Source: PALSA-505 sp036501145 (lineage in GTDB: Bacteria > Actinomycetota > Actinomycetes > Streptosporangiales > Streptosporangiaceae). Taken from it: a DNA stretch of 64,000 nt. Location of the stretch: assembly GCA_036501145.1 (NCBI GenBank), contig DASYAV010000003.1, positions 1-64,000 on the forward strand. Direction: 5' to 3'. A program made the position numbers and the translations under genes. The first letter of the stretch is position 1; each line of letters opens with the position of its first letter. A model generated the notes under the pieces. It searched no databases. It worked only from the letters and a program-made list of their open reading frames with translations, and had not been told where the DNA came from. Positions 17,818-26,031 of the stretch are shown here, in pieces.

Positions 17818-18894
17818 ATGTCTGTAACCGCGATCACCCCGCCCGGCGGGCCGCCGGACAGCGAACAGGGCACAGGGCTCAGGCCGGGGCGGGGCGTCAG
17901 CCCGGAGCGCCAGCAGGAGATCTCGAAGACGCTGCGGGGCATGGGCCCGGCCAACGGGCGGCTGTCCGGGCCGCAGCTCAGCCGGATAACCGCCGGGCTG
18001 GCCGCCCGGCGCGACCTGTGGGCGGACCTTGTCGTGCATGACCCGGACGTGCGCTGGTACCTGCCGCTGCACCGGTCGAACTCGTGCGACGTGTGGCTGC
18101 TGGCCTGGGAACGCGGGCAAGACACCGACTGGCACGACCATGGCGGCTCGTCGGGCTCGTTCGCGGTCGCCGACGGCAGCCTGACCGAGCAGTACCGGGC
18201 AGGCGCGGGGCGCGGGCAGCGCCAGCGGACGCTGCGCACCGGCGAGGCGGTGGCGTTCGGGCCGGGGCACGTGCACGACGTCGCGCACCGAGGCGAGGGC
18301 GGTGCCACAAGCATCCACGCCTACTCCCCGCCGCTGATGGCGATGACCTACTACACGGCGACGGACTTCGGCCTGATCGCCAGGGAGACCGTGGCCATCG
18401 ACGGCCCGGAGGGCGGGCGCGGGCAGGGCGGCGCCGGCACCGCGCTGGCCCGGGCCACCGAGTCCGCGGCCCGGCTGACCTCCGACGCGCTGCCCGCGGA
18501 CGCGCCCGGCATCGACGAGCTGCTGGGTGAGGCGCGCAGCGGCTTGCGGCGGCTGCGCCCGGAGGCGGCCCTAGCGGCGGTGACCGACGGCGCGGTGCTG
18601 GTCGACATCCGGCCGCTGGAGACCCGGATCGTCGAGGGTGAGGTGCCGGGCGCAATCATCATCGGGCGGAACGTGCTGGAGTGGCGGCTGGACCCGCGCA
18701 GTGACGCGCGGATCGCCGCGCTAGCCAGGCCGGACACGCGGATCATCGTGATGTGCTCGCAGGGTTACGCGTCGTCGCTGGCCGCGGCGAGCCTGCGGCG
18801 CATCGGGCTGCCGATAGCCACCGATCTGGACGGCGGCTTCCAGGCCTGGCGGGCTGCCGGGCTGCCGACCCGCCCGGCGCAGTCACTCGGCTGA
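17818..18894 (+). CDS. Cysteine dioxygenase-like cupin fused to rhodanese
   Basis: 358 residues. Residues about 60-195 are a cysteine dioxygenase-type cupin: DWHDHGGSSGSF gives two iron-ligand His, and GPGHVHDV plus SIHAYSPPL supply the third His and the conserved H-x-Y-PPL end. Residues about 240-350 are a rhodanese domain with DGAVLVDIRP, the candidate active Cys in IVMCSQGYASS, and DLDGGFQAWRAAG at the end. The predicted chemistry is thiol to sulfinate oxidation linked to sulfane-sulfur transfer. The ATG at 17818 follows GAGGGAGGT. It sits between the AprA-like operon and the molybdoenzyme operon, reinforcing the sulfur theme. Substrate could be cysteine or another thiol such as 3-mercaptopropionate. 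Confidence 0.88.
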   Translation: MSVTAITPPGGPPDSEQGTGLRPGRGVSPERQQEISKTLRGMGPANGRLSGPQLSRITAGLAARRDLWADLVVHDPDVRWYLPLHRSNSCDVWLLAWERGQDTDWHDHGGSSGSFAVADGSLTEQYRAGAGRGQRQRTLRTGEAVAFGPGHVHDVAHRGEGGATSIHAYSPPLMAMTYYTATDFGLIARETVAIDGPEGGRGQGGAGTALARATESAARLTSDALPADAPGIDELLGEARSGLRRLRPEAALAAVTDGAVLVDIRPLETRIVEGEVPGAIIIGRNVLEWRLDPRSDARIAALARPDTRIIVMCSQGYASSLAAASLRRIGLPIATDLDGGFQAWRAAGLPTRPAQSLG

Positions 18895-18916
18895 CGGGCC
18901 CGGTCGCAGGCCGGCA

Positions 18917-19189
18917 TCAGGCTTCCGGGCCGGGGCGCACCTCCAGGCAGGCCAGCCCGCGCAGGTCGAGCCAGGCGCGGCCGGAGCCGCGGACCATGCG
19001 GAGCAGTGGCTGCCCGCAGCGCGCGCAGCGCAGCACCAGGCCGGGGGCGGGCCCGAACACCCGGCCCTCGGCCAGCGGGCCGGTGTTGCCGCAGGCCGCG
19101 CAGCGGCCGATGGCCGTGGTGATGTCCACCGCGAACACCTCACGCAGCGGCCCGGCCATGCTGTTGCCGTCTGTCCAGGTGTCACTCAT
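18917..19189 (-). CDS. DUF6510-like zinc-ribbon protein
   Basis: 90 residues with two CxxC pairs, CAACGNTG and CARCGQPL, forming a probable zinc ribbon, and a short LDLRGLACLEV end typical of DUF6510. The start ATG shares one base with the stop of the preceding reductase gene (TGATG), so it is the third gene of the molybdoenzyme operon. Function is unknown; a role in maturation or electron transfer of the molybdoenzyme is only suggested by conserved gene order. Confidence 0.75.
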   Translation of the reverse strand: MSDTWTDGNSMAGPLREVFAVDITTAIGRCAACGNTGPLAEGRVFGPAPGLVLRCARCGQPLLRMVRGSGRAWLDLRGLACLEVRPGPEA

Positions 19190-19947
19190 CACGTACCTCC
19201 CGGGCCGAACCGTTCGGTCCTGATCTGCCCGGCCGGCACGCCCTGGCCGGTGAGCAGGTCGGCGACGCTCTCCACGAACCCGGTGGGGCCGCAGACGAAG
19301 AACTGCGTGCCGTCGGCCGGCGGGCCGGCGAGCATGCGCAGCCGGTCGCCGTCCAGCCGGCCCGCCGGGCCGTCCCAGCCCGGCGGCGCCTGCCGGGTGT
19401 AGACGATGTGCACGCCGAGGCCGTCCCCGCTCGCGGCCAGACCTGCCAGCTCGCCGGAGTACAGCAGGGTGCCAGGACGGCGGGTCGAGTAGATCAGCCG
19501 CATCGGCGCGATGCTGCCGGTGGCGGCCCTGGTCCGGACCATGGCCATCAGCGGCACCACACCCGACCCGCCGCCGATCAGCAGCACCGGCCGGGCCGGC
19601 GGCGGCGCCGGGCGCCAGGCGAAGTAGCCGCCGATGGGGCCGCGCAGCTCCAGCGGGTCGCCGGGGGCCAGCACCTCGGTCAGGTAGGGCGACACCTCGC
19701 CGTCGTCGAGCCGCTGGATGGTCAGCTCCAGCCGGGTGCCGCCGGGGGCCGAGGCGATCGAGTAGCTGCGCTCGGTGGAGTAGCCGTCCTCGGCGGTCAG
19801 CCGCACGTCCACGTGCTGGCCGGGCAGGTGACCGGGCCAGCCCGGCACGTCGAGGATCAGCGTCCGGGCGGTGTCCGTCTCCTGGCAGGTGCCGGCCAGC
19901 CGGCCGACCAGCCAGTTCAGTCGCCCTGGTACCGCTGCTCGCGCCAT
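19189..19947 (-). CDS. FAD/NAD(P)-binding ferredoxin reductase-type oxidoreductase
   Basis: 252 residues of the ferredoxin-NADP reductase superfamily. The FAD-binding barrel (about 10-110) includes ERSYSIASAP; the NAD(P) domain (about 115-250) includes LLIGGGSGVVPLMAM and FFVCGPTGFVESV. No iron-sulfur or FMN domain is attached, so it needs an external electron partner, most simply the molybdoenzyme encoded just upstream. The chosen ATG gives the usual MARAAVPGRLNW start and overlaps the molybdoenzyme gene by 31 bp. It probably passes electrons between NAD(P)H and the molybdenum enzyme in the cytoplasm. Confidence 0.88.
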   Translation of the reverse strand: MARAAVPGRLNWLVGRLAGTCQETDTARTLILDVPGWPGHLPGQHVDVRLTAEDGYSTERSYSIASAPGGTRLELTIQRLDDGEVSPYLTEVLAPGDPLELRGPIGGYFAWRPAPPPARPVLLIGGGSGVVPLMAMVRTRAATGSIAPMRLIYSTRRPGTLLYSGELAGLAASGDGLGVHIVYTRQAPPGWDGPAGRLDGDRLRMLAGPPADGTQFFVCGPTGFVESVADLLTGQGVPAGQIRTERFGPGGT

Positions 19948-20516
19948 GGATCCCCATAGTTGTGGTAACCGAGGGTCTCCCAGAAGCCCGGCTGGTCGTG
20001 ATCCAGCAGCTCGATGCCGTTGACCCACTTGGCCGACTTCCAGAAGTACAGGTGCGGGACGAGCAGCCGGGCCGGGCCGCCGTGCTCGGGGGTCAGGGCC
20101 ATGCCGTCGTAGCTGTAGGCGATCCAGGCCTTTCCGTCGAGCAGATCGGCCAGCGGCAGGTTCGTGGTGTAGTCGCCCACCGACCGGGCCAGCGCGTACC
20201 CGGCAGTGGTCTGCACGCCGGTCATCAGGGTGTCCAGGGACACGCCGCGCCAGGACGTGCCCAGCTTCGACCACTTGGTCACGCAGTGGATGTCGACGGT
20301 GATGTCCTCGGCCGGCAGGGCCAGGAATTCATCCCAGTTCCAGGTGTGCAGCTGCCCGGCCTCGGTGGTGATCCGGAACTGCCACCGGTCCGGCGGGACC
20401 CGCGGCGTGGGCCCGGCCGACAGCACGGGGAAGTCGTGCACCAGGTACTGGCCGGGGGGCAGATCCGCGCGCGCCGCGCGGCGGCGCCCGGAGAAGCCCC
20501 GATTGACGATGCTCAT
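19917..20516 (-). CDS. Molybdopterin-dependent oxidoreductase, sulfite oxidase fold
   Basis: 199 residues containing only the molybdopterin-binding domain of the sulfite oxidase / MsrP superfamily. The key molybdenum-ligating Cys is in VDIHCVTKWSKLGTSW. PEHGGPARLLVPHLYFWKSAKWV is the conserved family segment, here split as PEHGGPARLLVPH and LYFWKSAKWV. No Tat signal or heme domain is present, so it should act in the cytoplasm with the reductase encoded next. AAGGAG lies seven bases before the ATG at 20516. Its substrate may be sulfite or a sulfoxide; the family alone does not decide. A 22-bp iteron array lies upstream, shared with the divergent gene at 20777. Confidence 0.88.
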   Translation of the reverse strand: MSIVNRGFSGRRRAARADLPPGQYLVHDFPVLSAGPTPRVPPDRWQFRITTEAGQLHTWNWDEFLALPAEDITVDIHCVTKWSKLGTSWRGVSLDTLMTGVQTTAGYALARSVGDYTTNLPLADLLDGKAWIAYSYDGMALTPEHGGPARLLVPHLYFWKSAKWVNGIELLDHDQPGFWETLGYHNYGDPWREQRYQGD

Positions 20517-20577
20517 CACGTCGCTCCTTGGTCGTGCTGACGCAAGACGCACAACAGAATCTAGTCGGTAACAGCAC

Positions 20578-20664
20578 GGTAATAGTCGAATCCGGAATAC
20601 CTGGTGCCCGGGCTGGAATAGCCGGTAGTCCAATCCGGAATAGTGAGTAGTCCGGGCCGGAATA
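20578..20664. repeat. Four tandem ~22-bp iterons in a divergent promoter
   Basis: Units end in CCGGAATA at 20592-20599, CTGGAATA at 20613-20620, CCGGAATA at 20635-20642 and CCGGAATA at 20657-20664, so the spacing is 21, 22 and 22 bp, about two helical turns. Three of the four units also carry an upstream TAGTC block. The array lies between the molybdoenzyme start (20516) and the propeller gene start (20777) and looks like a multi-site operator. No matching regulator is encoded immediately beside it. Confidence 0.65.
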
Positions 20665-20776
20665 CCTGGTCAGCAGCGCATCGCGGCCGTCGGATGAATT
20701 TCTGGGGCGATGACTTTTGCCCGTGCGAATTGTCAGTACTCCACGAGATACTTCCGTGACCGATGGAGGAGCGCTG

Positions 20777-21892
20777 ATGAGCGGAGTACGGATACTGGTC
20801 GGCACGCGCAAGGGCGCCTTCGTGCTGACCGCGGACGGCAAGCGGGACCGCTGGGAAGTCAGCGGGCCACACTTCCCCGGCTGGGAGATCTACCACCTCA
20901 AGGGGTCGCCGGCCGATCCCGGCCGGCTGTACGCCTCGCAGTCCAGCGGCTGGTTCGGCCAGATCATTCAGCGGTCCGACGACGGCGGCAAGACCTGGGA
21001 CACGGTGGGCAACGACTTCAGCTACCGGGGCACCCCCGGCACGCACCAGTGGTACGACGGCACGCCGCACCCCTGGGAGTTCGCCCGGGTCTGGCACCTG
21101 GAACCGTCGCTGGACGCCCCGGACACGGTGTACGCCGGGGTGGAGGACGCCGGGCTGTTCCGGTCAGACGACGGCGGCCAGCACTGGCAGGAACTGCCGG
21201 CGCTGCGCGAGCACAGGTCCGGGCCGTCCTGGCAGCCCGGCGCGGGCGGCATGTGCCTGCACACGATCATCCTGGATCCGGCCACACAGGGCCGGATATT
21301 CACCGCCATCTCGGCCGCGGGCGCGTTCCGGTCCGACGACGCGGGCGAGTCCTGGCAGCCGGTGAACCAGGGCCTGAAGTCGGAGGGCATCCCGGATCCG
21401 GACGCCGAGGTCGGGCACTGCGTGCACCGGATCGCCCAGCACCCGGACCGGCCCAATGTGCTCTACATGCAGAAGCACTGGGACGTCATGCGCAGCGACG
21501 ACGCCGGCGAATCCTGGCACGAGATCAGCGGCAACCTGCCGACGGACTTCGGGTTCCCGATCGACGTGCACGCGCACGAGCCGGACACCGTGTACGTGGT
21601 GCCGATCACCAGCGACTCACACCACTTCCCGCCCGAGGGGAAGCTGCGGGTCTACCGCAGCCGCACCGGCGGGGACGACTGGGAGGCGCTCACCACCGGG
21701 CTGCCGCAGGAGCACTGCTACGTCAACGTGCTGCGCGACGCGATGTCGGTCGACTCGCTCGAGGAGTGCGGCGTGTACTTCGGCACGACCGGCGGGCAGG
21801 TGTACGGGTCGGCCGACGCCGGGGACAGCTGGGCGCCGATCGTCCGCGACCTGCCTGCCGTGCTGTCGGTCGAGGCCCAGACGCTGCCATGA
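20777..21892 (+). CDS. Sialidase-like (BNR-repeat) beta-propeller protein
   Basis: 371 residues with repeated Asp-box segments: SDDGGKTWDTV, SDDGGQHWQEL, SDDAGESWQPV, SDDAGESWHEI and a weaker SADAGDSWAPI. These are BNR motifs of the sialidase/exo-alpha-sialidase propeller superfamily. There is no signal peptide, so it is probably cytoplasmic and unlikely to be a true sialidase; catalytic sialidase residues are not apparent. The TGA and next ATG overlap (ATGA) with a MoaD/ThiS-like gene, a tight link that suggests a shared function. It is divergent from the molybdoenzyme operon, with the iteron array between them. Confidence 0.8.
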   Translation: MSGVRILVGTRKGAFVLTADGKRDRWEVSGPHFPGWEIYHLKGSPADPGRLYASQSSGWFGQIIQRSDDGGKTWDTVGNDFSYRGTPGTHQWYDGTPHPWEFARVWHLEPSLDAPDTVYAGVEDAGLFRSDDGGQHWQELPALREHRSGPSWQPGAGGMCLHTIILDPATQGRIFTAISAAGAFRSDDAGESWQPVNQGLKSEGIPDPDAEVGHCVHRIAQHPDRPNVLYMQKHWDVMRSDDAGESWHEISGNLPTDFGFPIDVHAHEPDTVYVVPITSDSHHFPPEGKLRVYRSRTGGDDWEALTTGLPQEHCYVNVLRDAMSVDSLEECGVYFGTTGGQVYGSADAGDSWAPIVRDLPAVLSVEAQTLP

Positions 21893-22185
21893 TCCGGGTG
21901 GGGCTGCCGGCGCACCTGCGGGCCCTGGCCCGGGTGCACGGTGAGGTGCGGCTCGGCGTGGACGGCCCGGTCACCCAGCGCTCGGTGCTGGACGCGCTGG
22001 AGGCCAGCTACCCGATGCTGCGCGGCACCGTCCGCGACCGGAACAGCGGCCAGCGCCGGGCGTTCATCAGGTTCTTCGCCTGCGAGCAGGACCTGTCCCA
22101 TGAGTCACCCGACGCTCCGTTGCCTGATGTCGTGGTGGCCGGGGCGGAGCCGTTCATTATCATCGGGGCCATGGCCGGCGGATAG
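21889..22185 (+). CDS. MoaD/ThiS-family ubiquitin-like sulfur carrier
   Basis: 98 residues with the beta-grasp pattern of MoaD/ThiS proteins, including VRLGVDGPVTQRSVLDALE (given in part) and the end PFIIIGAMAGG. The C-terminal Gly-Gly is the expected site of adenylation and thiocarboxylation. The start overlaps the propeller gene stop by four bases. It may supply sulfur to molybdopterin, which would suit the adjacent molybdoenzyme, or act as a dedicated carrier or protein modifier; no E1-like MoeB/ThiF partner is in the window. Confidence 0.85.
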   Translation: MIRVGLPAHLRALARVHGEVRLGVDGPVTQRSVLDALEASYPMLRGTVRDRNSGQRRAFIRFFACEQDLSHESPDAPLPDVVVAGAEPFIIIGAMAGG

Positions 22186-22349
22186 CGACAGATGTCAGTG
22201 ACCGCGGCAGCTGTCCCGCGGTATCGGCTACCCGAGAGTGCCGGCGCGGGGCGGGGTCTGCTCGTCGGACCGGCGCCGTCATCTACCGGTTACCTGTTTG
22301 CCCGGCCGATGGGCTGGCCAGCCTGCGCCATCTGGCGAGTGGGCCGCCG

Positions 22350-23033
22350 TCAGGCCTGTTGTTCTGTGTTGCCGCTTCTGAGGTAGGCAAGGACGGCCAG
22401 GACCCGGCGGTTGGTGTCGTCGGTCTGGGGGAGGCGGAGCTTGGCCAGGATGTTGCCGACGTGCTTGCCGACGGCGGCCTCGGAGACGACGAGATGCCGG
22501 GCGATCGCGGTGTTGGAGTGTCCTTCGGCGATGAGGGCGAGGACCTCGCGTTCGCGGGCCGATAGCGAGGCCAGCGGGTCGCGTCGGCGCCGTACCAGCT
22601 GGCGTATCACCTGGGGGTCGACGACGGTGCTGCCGCCGGCGACGCGGCGCAGCGCGGTGATGAACTCCTCGACGTCGCCGACCCGGTCTTTTAGCAGGTA
22701 GCCGATGCTGCGGCCGTCGCCGGAGTCGAGCAGGTCGGCGGCGTAGCTGTGCTGGACGTACTGGCTGAGTGCGACGACGGGCAGCCCAGGGCGGTCGCGG
22801 CGCAGCTCCACGGCGGCGCGCAGCCCATCATCGGTGTAGCTGGGGGGCATCCTGATGTCGGTTATCACCAGGTCGGGTGCGTGCTCGCCGACGGCGTCCT
22901 TGAGGGCCTGAGCGTCACTGACCGCGGCCGCGACCTGGAAGCCGAACCTGTCGAGCAGCCCGGCCAGGCCCTCCCGCAGCAGGACCCCGTCCTCGGCGAG
23001 GACTACCCGGATGGCTGGTGGCTGTGGGTGCAC
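22350..23033 (-). CDS. NarL/LuxR-type response regulator
   Basis: 227 residues. The receiver domain (about 8-125) shows acidic-pocket residues in VVLAEDGVLLREGLAG and the phospho-acceptor Asp in DLVITDIRMPP. The C-terminal LuxR-type helix-turn-helix (about 150-215) begins LSAREREVLALIAEGHSN and contains VSEAAVGKHVGNILAKL. GTG 23033 is the start that keeps the receiver beta-1 strand complete. It overlaps the upstream histidine kinase gene, and the two form a two-component system transcribed away from the ABC exporter operon starting at 24571. Confidence 0.92.
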   Translation of the reverse strand: MHPQPPAIRVVLAEDGVLLREGLAGLLDRFGFQVAAAVSDAQALKDAVGEHAPDLVITDIRMPPSYTDDGLRAAVELRRDRPGLPVVALSQYVQHSYAADLLDSGDGRSIGYLLKDRVGDVEEFITALRRVAGGSTVVDPQVIRQLVRRRRDPLASLSAREREVLALIAEGHSNTAIARHLVVSEAAVGKHVGNILAKLRLPQTDDTNRRVLAVLAYLRSGNTEQQA

Positions 23034-24348
23034 GGTAGCTCCACGCGGAGAGGAGGGTCGGCCCGCCGGGCGGGCTGGACAGCAGCATCTTGCCGCCGGT
23101 CACTGCTACCCGGTCGGCCAGCCCGGTCAGGCCGGTGCCGCGGTGCGGGTCGGCGCCGCCGTGGCCGTTGTCGCTGATCTCGACGGCCAGTACGCCGCGG
23201 TGCTGGCTGGCGGTCACGCTGGCGCTGGTGGCGCCGCTGTGCTTGGCGATGTTGGTGAGCGCCTCGGCCACTACGAAGTAGGCGGTGGCCTCGATCTGGC
23301 TGGGCAGCCTGGCGGCCAGATGAGCGTCGACAGTCACTGGGATGAGCGAGGAGTCGGCGAATTCGCCGATGGCGGCGGGCAGCCCGAGGTCGGTCAGGAC
23401 CTGCGGCTGGATGCCATGGATGAGCTCGCGCAGTTCGGCCATCAGCTGCTTGGCCTGCTCGTGCGCGGCGGTGATGGTGTGCGCGGCGGCCGAGCCGGGT
23501 GGCAGGTCGAGCCGGGCCAGCCCGAGCTGCAGGGTGAGGCTGACCAGTCGTTGCTGTGCTCCGTCGTGCAGGTCGCGTTCGATCCGGCGGCGCTCGGTCT
23601 CGAAGGCGTCGGCCAGCCGGGCGCGGGAGTGGGACACTTCGGCCAGTTCGGCGAGCAACTGCTCGTCCGGCTCACCTTGCAACAGCAGCGCGCGGGCCAC
23701 CGCTGCATGCGCGCCTGCCAGCAGGGTCCACAGGTAGGGGACCATGGGCAGCAGCGCGACGCCGATGATCGCGTAGGGCACGGCTTGCGTCACGGTCGTG
23801 GCCTGGCCGACGGCCAGCGCTACCGGGCTGCCGCCGGGCCGCTGGGCCAGTACCAGGAACGGGCTGGCGATGAGGATCCCGGCCAGCGGTGCGGTCAGCA
23901 GCGCGGCGACCGTCAGCACGGGTACCACGGTGGCCAGCAGGCATGCGTAGCCGACCTCGCGCCACGTCGCAGGTTCGGCATACCGGGCCCGTAGCCACGA
24001 TACCGGCCCGGCGGCCGCCGCGTCCCGGCGGCCGGAGCCGACCGGGCGGGTGTCCACCATGCGCAGCCGCCGGCGCTCCAGATCGGCCAGCGGCACCGCG
24101 ATCACCGGCCCGAGGGCGGCGATCAGCGCGGCGCCGAGCAGGGTCAAAAGCACGAGCATGCCGGCCTGGTAACCCCCTGCCGTCAGCACCAGCCAGGGCA
24201 CAGACAAGATCGCCAGCCCCGCGGCCGCCGCAACCGCCGCCGGCACGGTAGTGATCAGGTAACGCGCAGACCGCCACGGCCAGCTACTGGCCAGCAGCCG
24301 GTGCCAGGTGACGGCCTGCAGCGCGGTCTGCGGGTTGCCCGTGCGCAT
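22915..24348 (-). CDS. Two-component sensor histidine kinase (HisKA_3), C-terminus apparently frameshifted
   Basis: 477 residues as read. About six hydrophobic segments (residues 35-225) form the membrane sensor. The dimerisation box ERRRIERDLHDGAQQRLVSL carries the phospho-accepting His, and the ATPase domain has EALTNIAKHSGA and ISDNGHGG...GTGLTGLADR. After GGPTLL the reading frame turns into a Pro/Arg/Gly-rich tail that overlaps the regulator gene by 119 bp. In the neighbouring frame the DNA continues as RVELPCTHSHQPSG and stops at 23003, the usual kinase ending, so a 1- or 2-base indel near 23048-23056 is likely. The tail after about residue 430 is therefore doubtful. Probable regulator of the adjacent membrane/ABC operon. 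Confidence 0.85.
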   Translation of the reverse strand: MRTGNPQTALQAVTWHRLLASSWPWRSARYLITTVPAAVAAAAGLAILSVPWLVLTAGGYQAGMLVLLTLLGAALIAALGPVIAVPLADLERRRLRMVDTRPVGSGRRDAAAAGPVSWLRARYAEPATWREVGYACLLATVVPVLTVAALLTAPLAGILIASPFLVLAQRPGGSPVALAVGQATTVTQAVPYAIIGVALLPMVPYLWTLLAGAHAAVARALLLQGEPDEQLLAELAEVSHSRARLADAFETERRRIERDLHDGAQQRLVSLTLQLGLARLDLPPGSAAAHTITAAHEQAKQLMAELRELIHGIQPQVLTDLGLPAAIGEFADSSLIPVTVDAHLAARLPSQIEATAYFVVAEALTNIAKHSGATSASVTASQHRGVLAVEISDNGHGGADPHRGTGLTGLADRVAVTGGKMLLSSPPGGPTLLSAWSYRAPTATSHPGSPRRGRGPAAGGPGRAARQVRLPGRGRGQ

Positions 24349-24570
24349 GCCATCACGGTAGCCCGCATCCCGGGCCGAGCCGGTGAGCCTGACGATAGCC
24401 CTCCGGTATGCCTGGCCCTACCCCTTTTCGGTGCCTGGGCGTAGTGACCCCCGGCCAGCCAGGCGGTTACCTGATACCGCGGTCGCCGGGCAGCAGCAGG
24501 CGCGGAACGCCGGGCAAGCGCGATTCCGCCCCGCCACGCAAGGGACGCATTGAATCACGGAGGAACAGGC

Positions 24571-25113
24571 ATGGGACCACGCATCGGCAGAAGGTCAGTA
24601 CGCCGAGTGAGTGCCCGGACACGAATCCGGCCGCAGGTGGCAACGCTGACCGCGGTCGGTGGCGCGGCGGCGGCGGTTGGCGCCCTGCTGACCTGGGTGA
24701 GCGCCCGCGGCGCGCGGCCGGGCATGGGAATGAGCCACACCTCGTTGTCCCGGATGCTGGTCTGGTCGTTCGCGAACGGGAGCTCGTTCTGGAAGTCGGC
24801 CGGCTTCGCGGTGCTCGTGCTCGGTGTGCTGATGGTGATCGGCGCGCTGACCGGCCTGCGGACGCTGGTGGTGCTGACGGCGCTGCTCGCCCTGGTGGCG
24901 GCGGGGATGTGGATCGGGCTGATCACGCACCACTACAACACGCCAAACCTGCCGAACGTCCACTACGCCAACCCGGCGAACCTGGCCTGGTCGGACCTGC
25001 GGGCAGGCGCCTGGCTGACGATATGCGGCGGCGTGCTCGGGCTGCTGAGCGCGTTCCTGCTGCGCGAGCGGGTGCGGGAACCTGCTATCAGTGCCGCCCA
25101 AGGTGGGGAGTGA
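24571..25113 (+). CDS. Integral membrane protein of unknown function
   Basis: 180 residues with about four hydrophobic segments: residues ~25-45, 70-90, 92-112 and 138-158. The basic N-terminus (RRSVRRVSARTRIRP) is probably cytoplasmic. ATG 24571 follows GGAGGAA at a good distance and is preferred over a TTG seven codons earlier. It leads an operon with a DUF4097 lipoprotein and an ABC exporter, divergent from the two-component system. No domain is recognised; a sensory or accessory role for the exporter is a guess. Confidence 0.75.
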   Translation: MGPRIGRRSVRRVSARTRIRPQVATLTAVGGAAAAVGALLTWVSARGARPGMGMSHTSLSRMLVWSFANGSSFWKSAGFAVLVLGVLMVIGALTGLRTLVVLTALLALVAAGMWIGLITHHYNTPNLPNVHYANPANLAWSDLRAGAWLTICGGVLGLLSAFLLRERVREPAISAAQGGE

Positions 25114-25118
25114 GCGAC

Positions 25119-25865
25119 GTGAAACTGGGCCGGATGCCGCTGTTTGCCACGACCGCTGCCGCAGCGTTGCTCGCCCTGACCGCCTGCGGCACCTCCCGCA
25201 CCCTTCACGGCCAGCATGTTTTCAGGTTCAGCGGCGACCGCCTGGTGATTGACGACTCCACGTCCGATCTGCAGCTGGTGCCCGGCAGCGGCGCCGGCAT
25301 CGCCGTCCAGCGGTGGCTGAGCGGGACCGCAGCCAAGCCGGGCCACTCGTCGTGGACGCTCAGCGGCGACACGCTGCGGCTCGGCATCAACTGCTCCGGG
25401 CTGGTCTTTCACTGCGGCTCCAGATTCGAGGTGGCCGTGCCGCCGGGTGTGCCAGTGGTCGTGCATTCGGGGACTGGCAACGACACCGTGTCCGGCTTGT
25501 CTGCTTCCGTGATCGTCGACGGCGGCGCCGGCACCGTCCAGCTCAGCGGCATGTCCGGGCCGCTCCGGGTCGGTACTGGCTCGGGCAATATCACCGCGTC
25601 GGCCATCCGCTCGTCCACCGTGCGCGCGACGTCGAACGAGGGGAACGTGGATATCAGCTTCGCGGCCGCGCCGCGGCTCGCCGCCGTGAGCTCCTCGGAC
25701 GGGAACGCCACGGTCCGGGTGCCGGCCGCCGGGCAGCGGTACCACGTCCTGGTCACCGCCGGCGGTGGCAGTGCCCAGTCAAAGGTACCGGATGACCGGC
25801 AGAGCAGCAGCGTCGTGCAGGTGTCGTCCGGCAACGGCACCGCGAAGGTCCTCCCCACCTCATAG
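25119..25865 (+). CDS. DUF4097-like lipoprotein
   Basis: 248 residues. The signal peptide has lipobox LTAC (Cys about residue 22), so it is anchored on the outer face of the membrane. The rest is beta-strand-rich with repeating short turns such as VPVVVHSGTGNDTVSG and VSSSDGNATVRVPA, the pattern of DUF4097 (putative adhesin) beta-solenoids. GTG 25119 is chosen because AGGTGGGGAG lies about eight bases upstream; GTG 25110 overlaps the previous stop but is too close to that site. It belongs to the membrane-protein/ABC-exporter operon and may sense or bind at the cell surface. Confidence 0.8.
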   Translation: MKLGRMPLFATTAAAALLALTACGTSRTLHGQHVFRFSGDRLVIDDSTSDLQLVPGSGAGIAVQRWLSGTAAKPGHSSWTLSGDTLRLGINCSGLVFHCGSRFEVAVPPGVPVVVHSGTGNDTVSGLSASVIVDGGAGTVQLSGMSGPLRVGTGSGNITASAIRSSTVRATSNEGNVDISFAAAPRLAAVSSSDGNATVRVPAAGQRYHVLVTAGGGSAQSKVPDDRQSSSVVQVSSGNGTAKVLPTS

Positions 25866-26031
25866 TGCCAGCTGGGCCGCGTCCCCGGCCCGTACCCGGT
25901 CAGCCCGGCCAAAGCTACCGCCATGCCCGGCCCGCATTCCGGTGCCCGGGGGGGTAGTGCCCGGTGCCGCCCGGCCAGCGGCTGGCACCCAGGACCGGGC
26001 GAGGCGGGCAAAACAGGAAGGCGTTACCGAG

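Noticed and set aside
20777..21892. True secreted sialidase
   Set aside because: No signal peptide and no visible Arg triad or catalytic Tyr; only Asp-box repeats are present.
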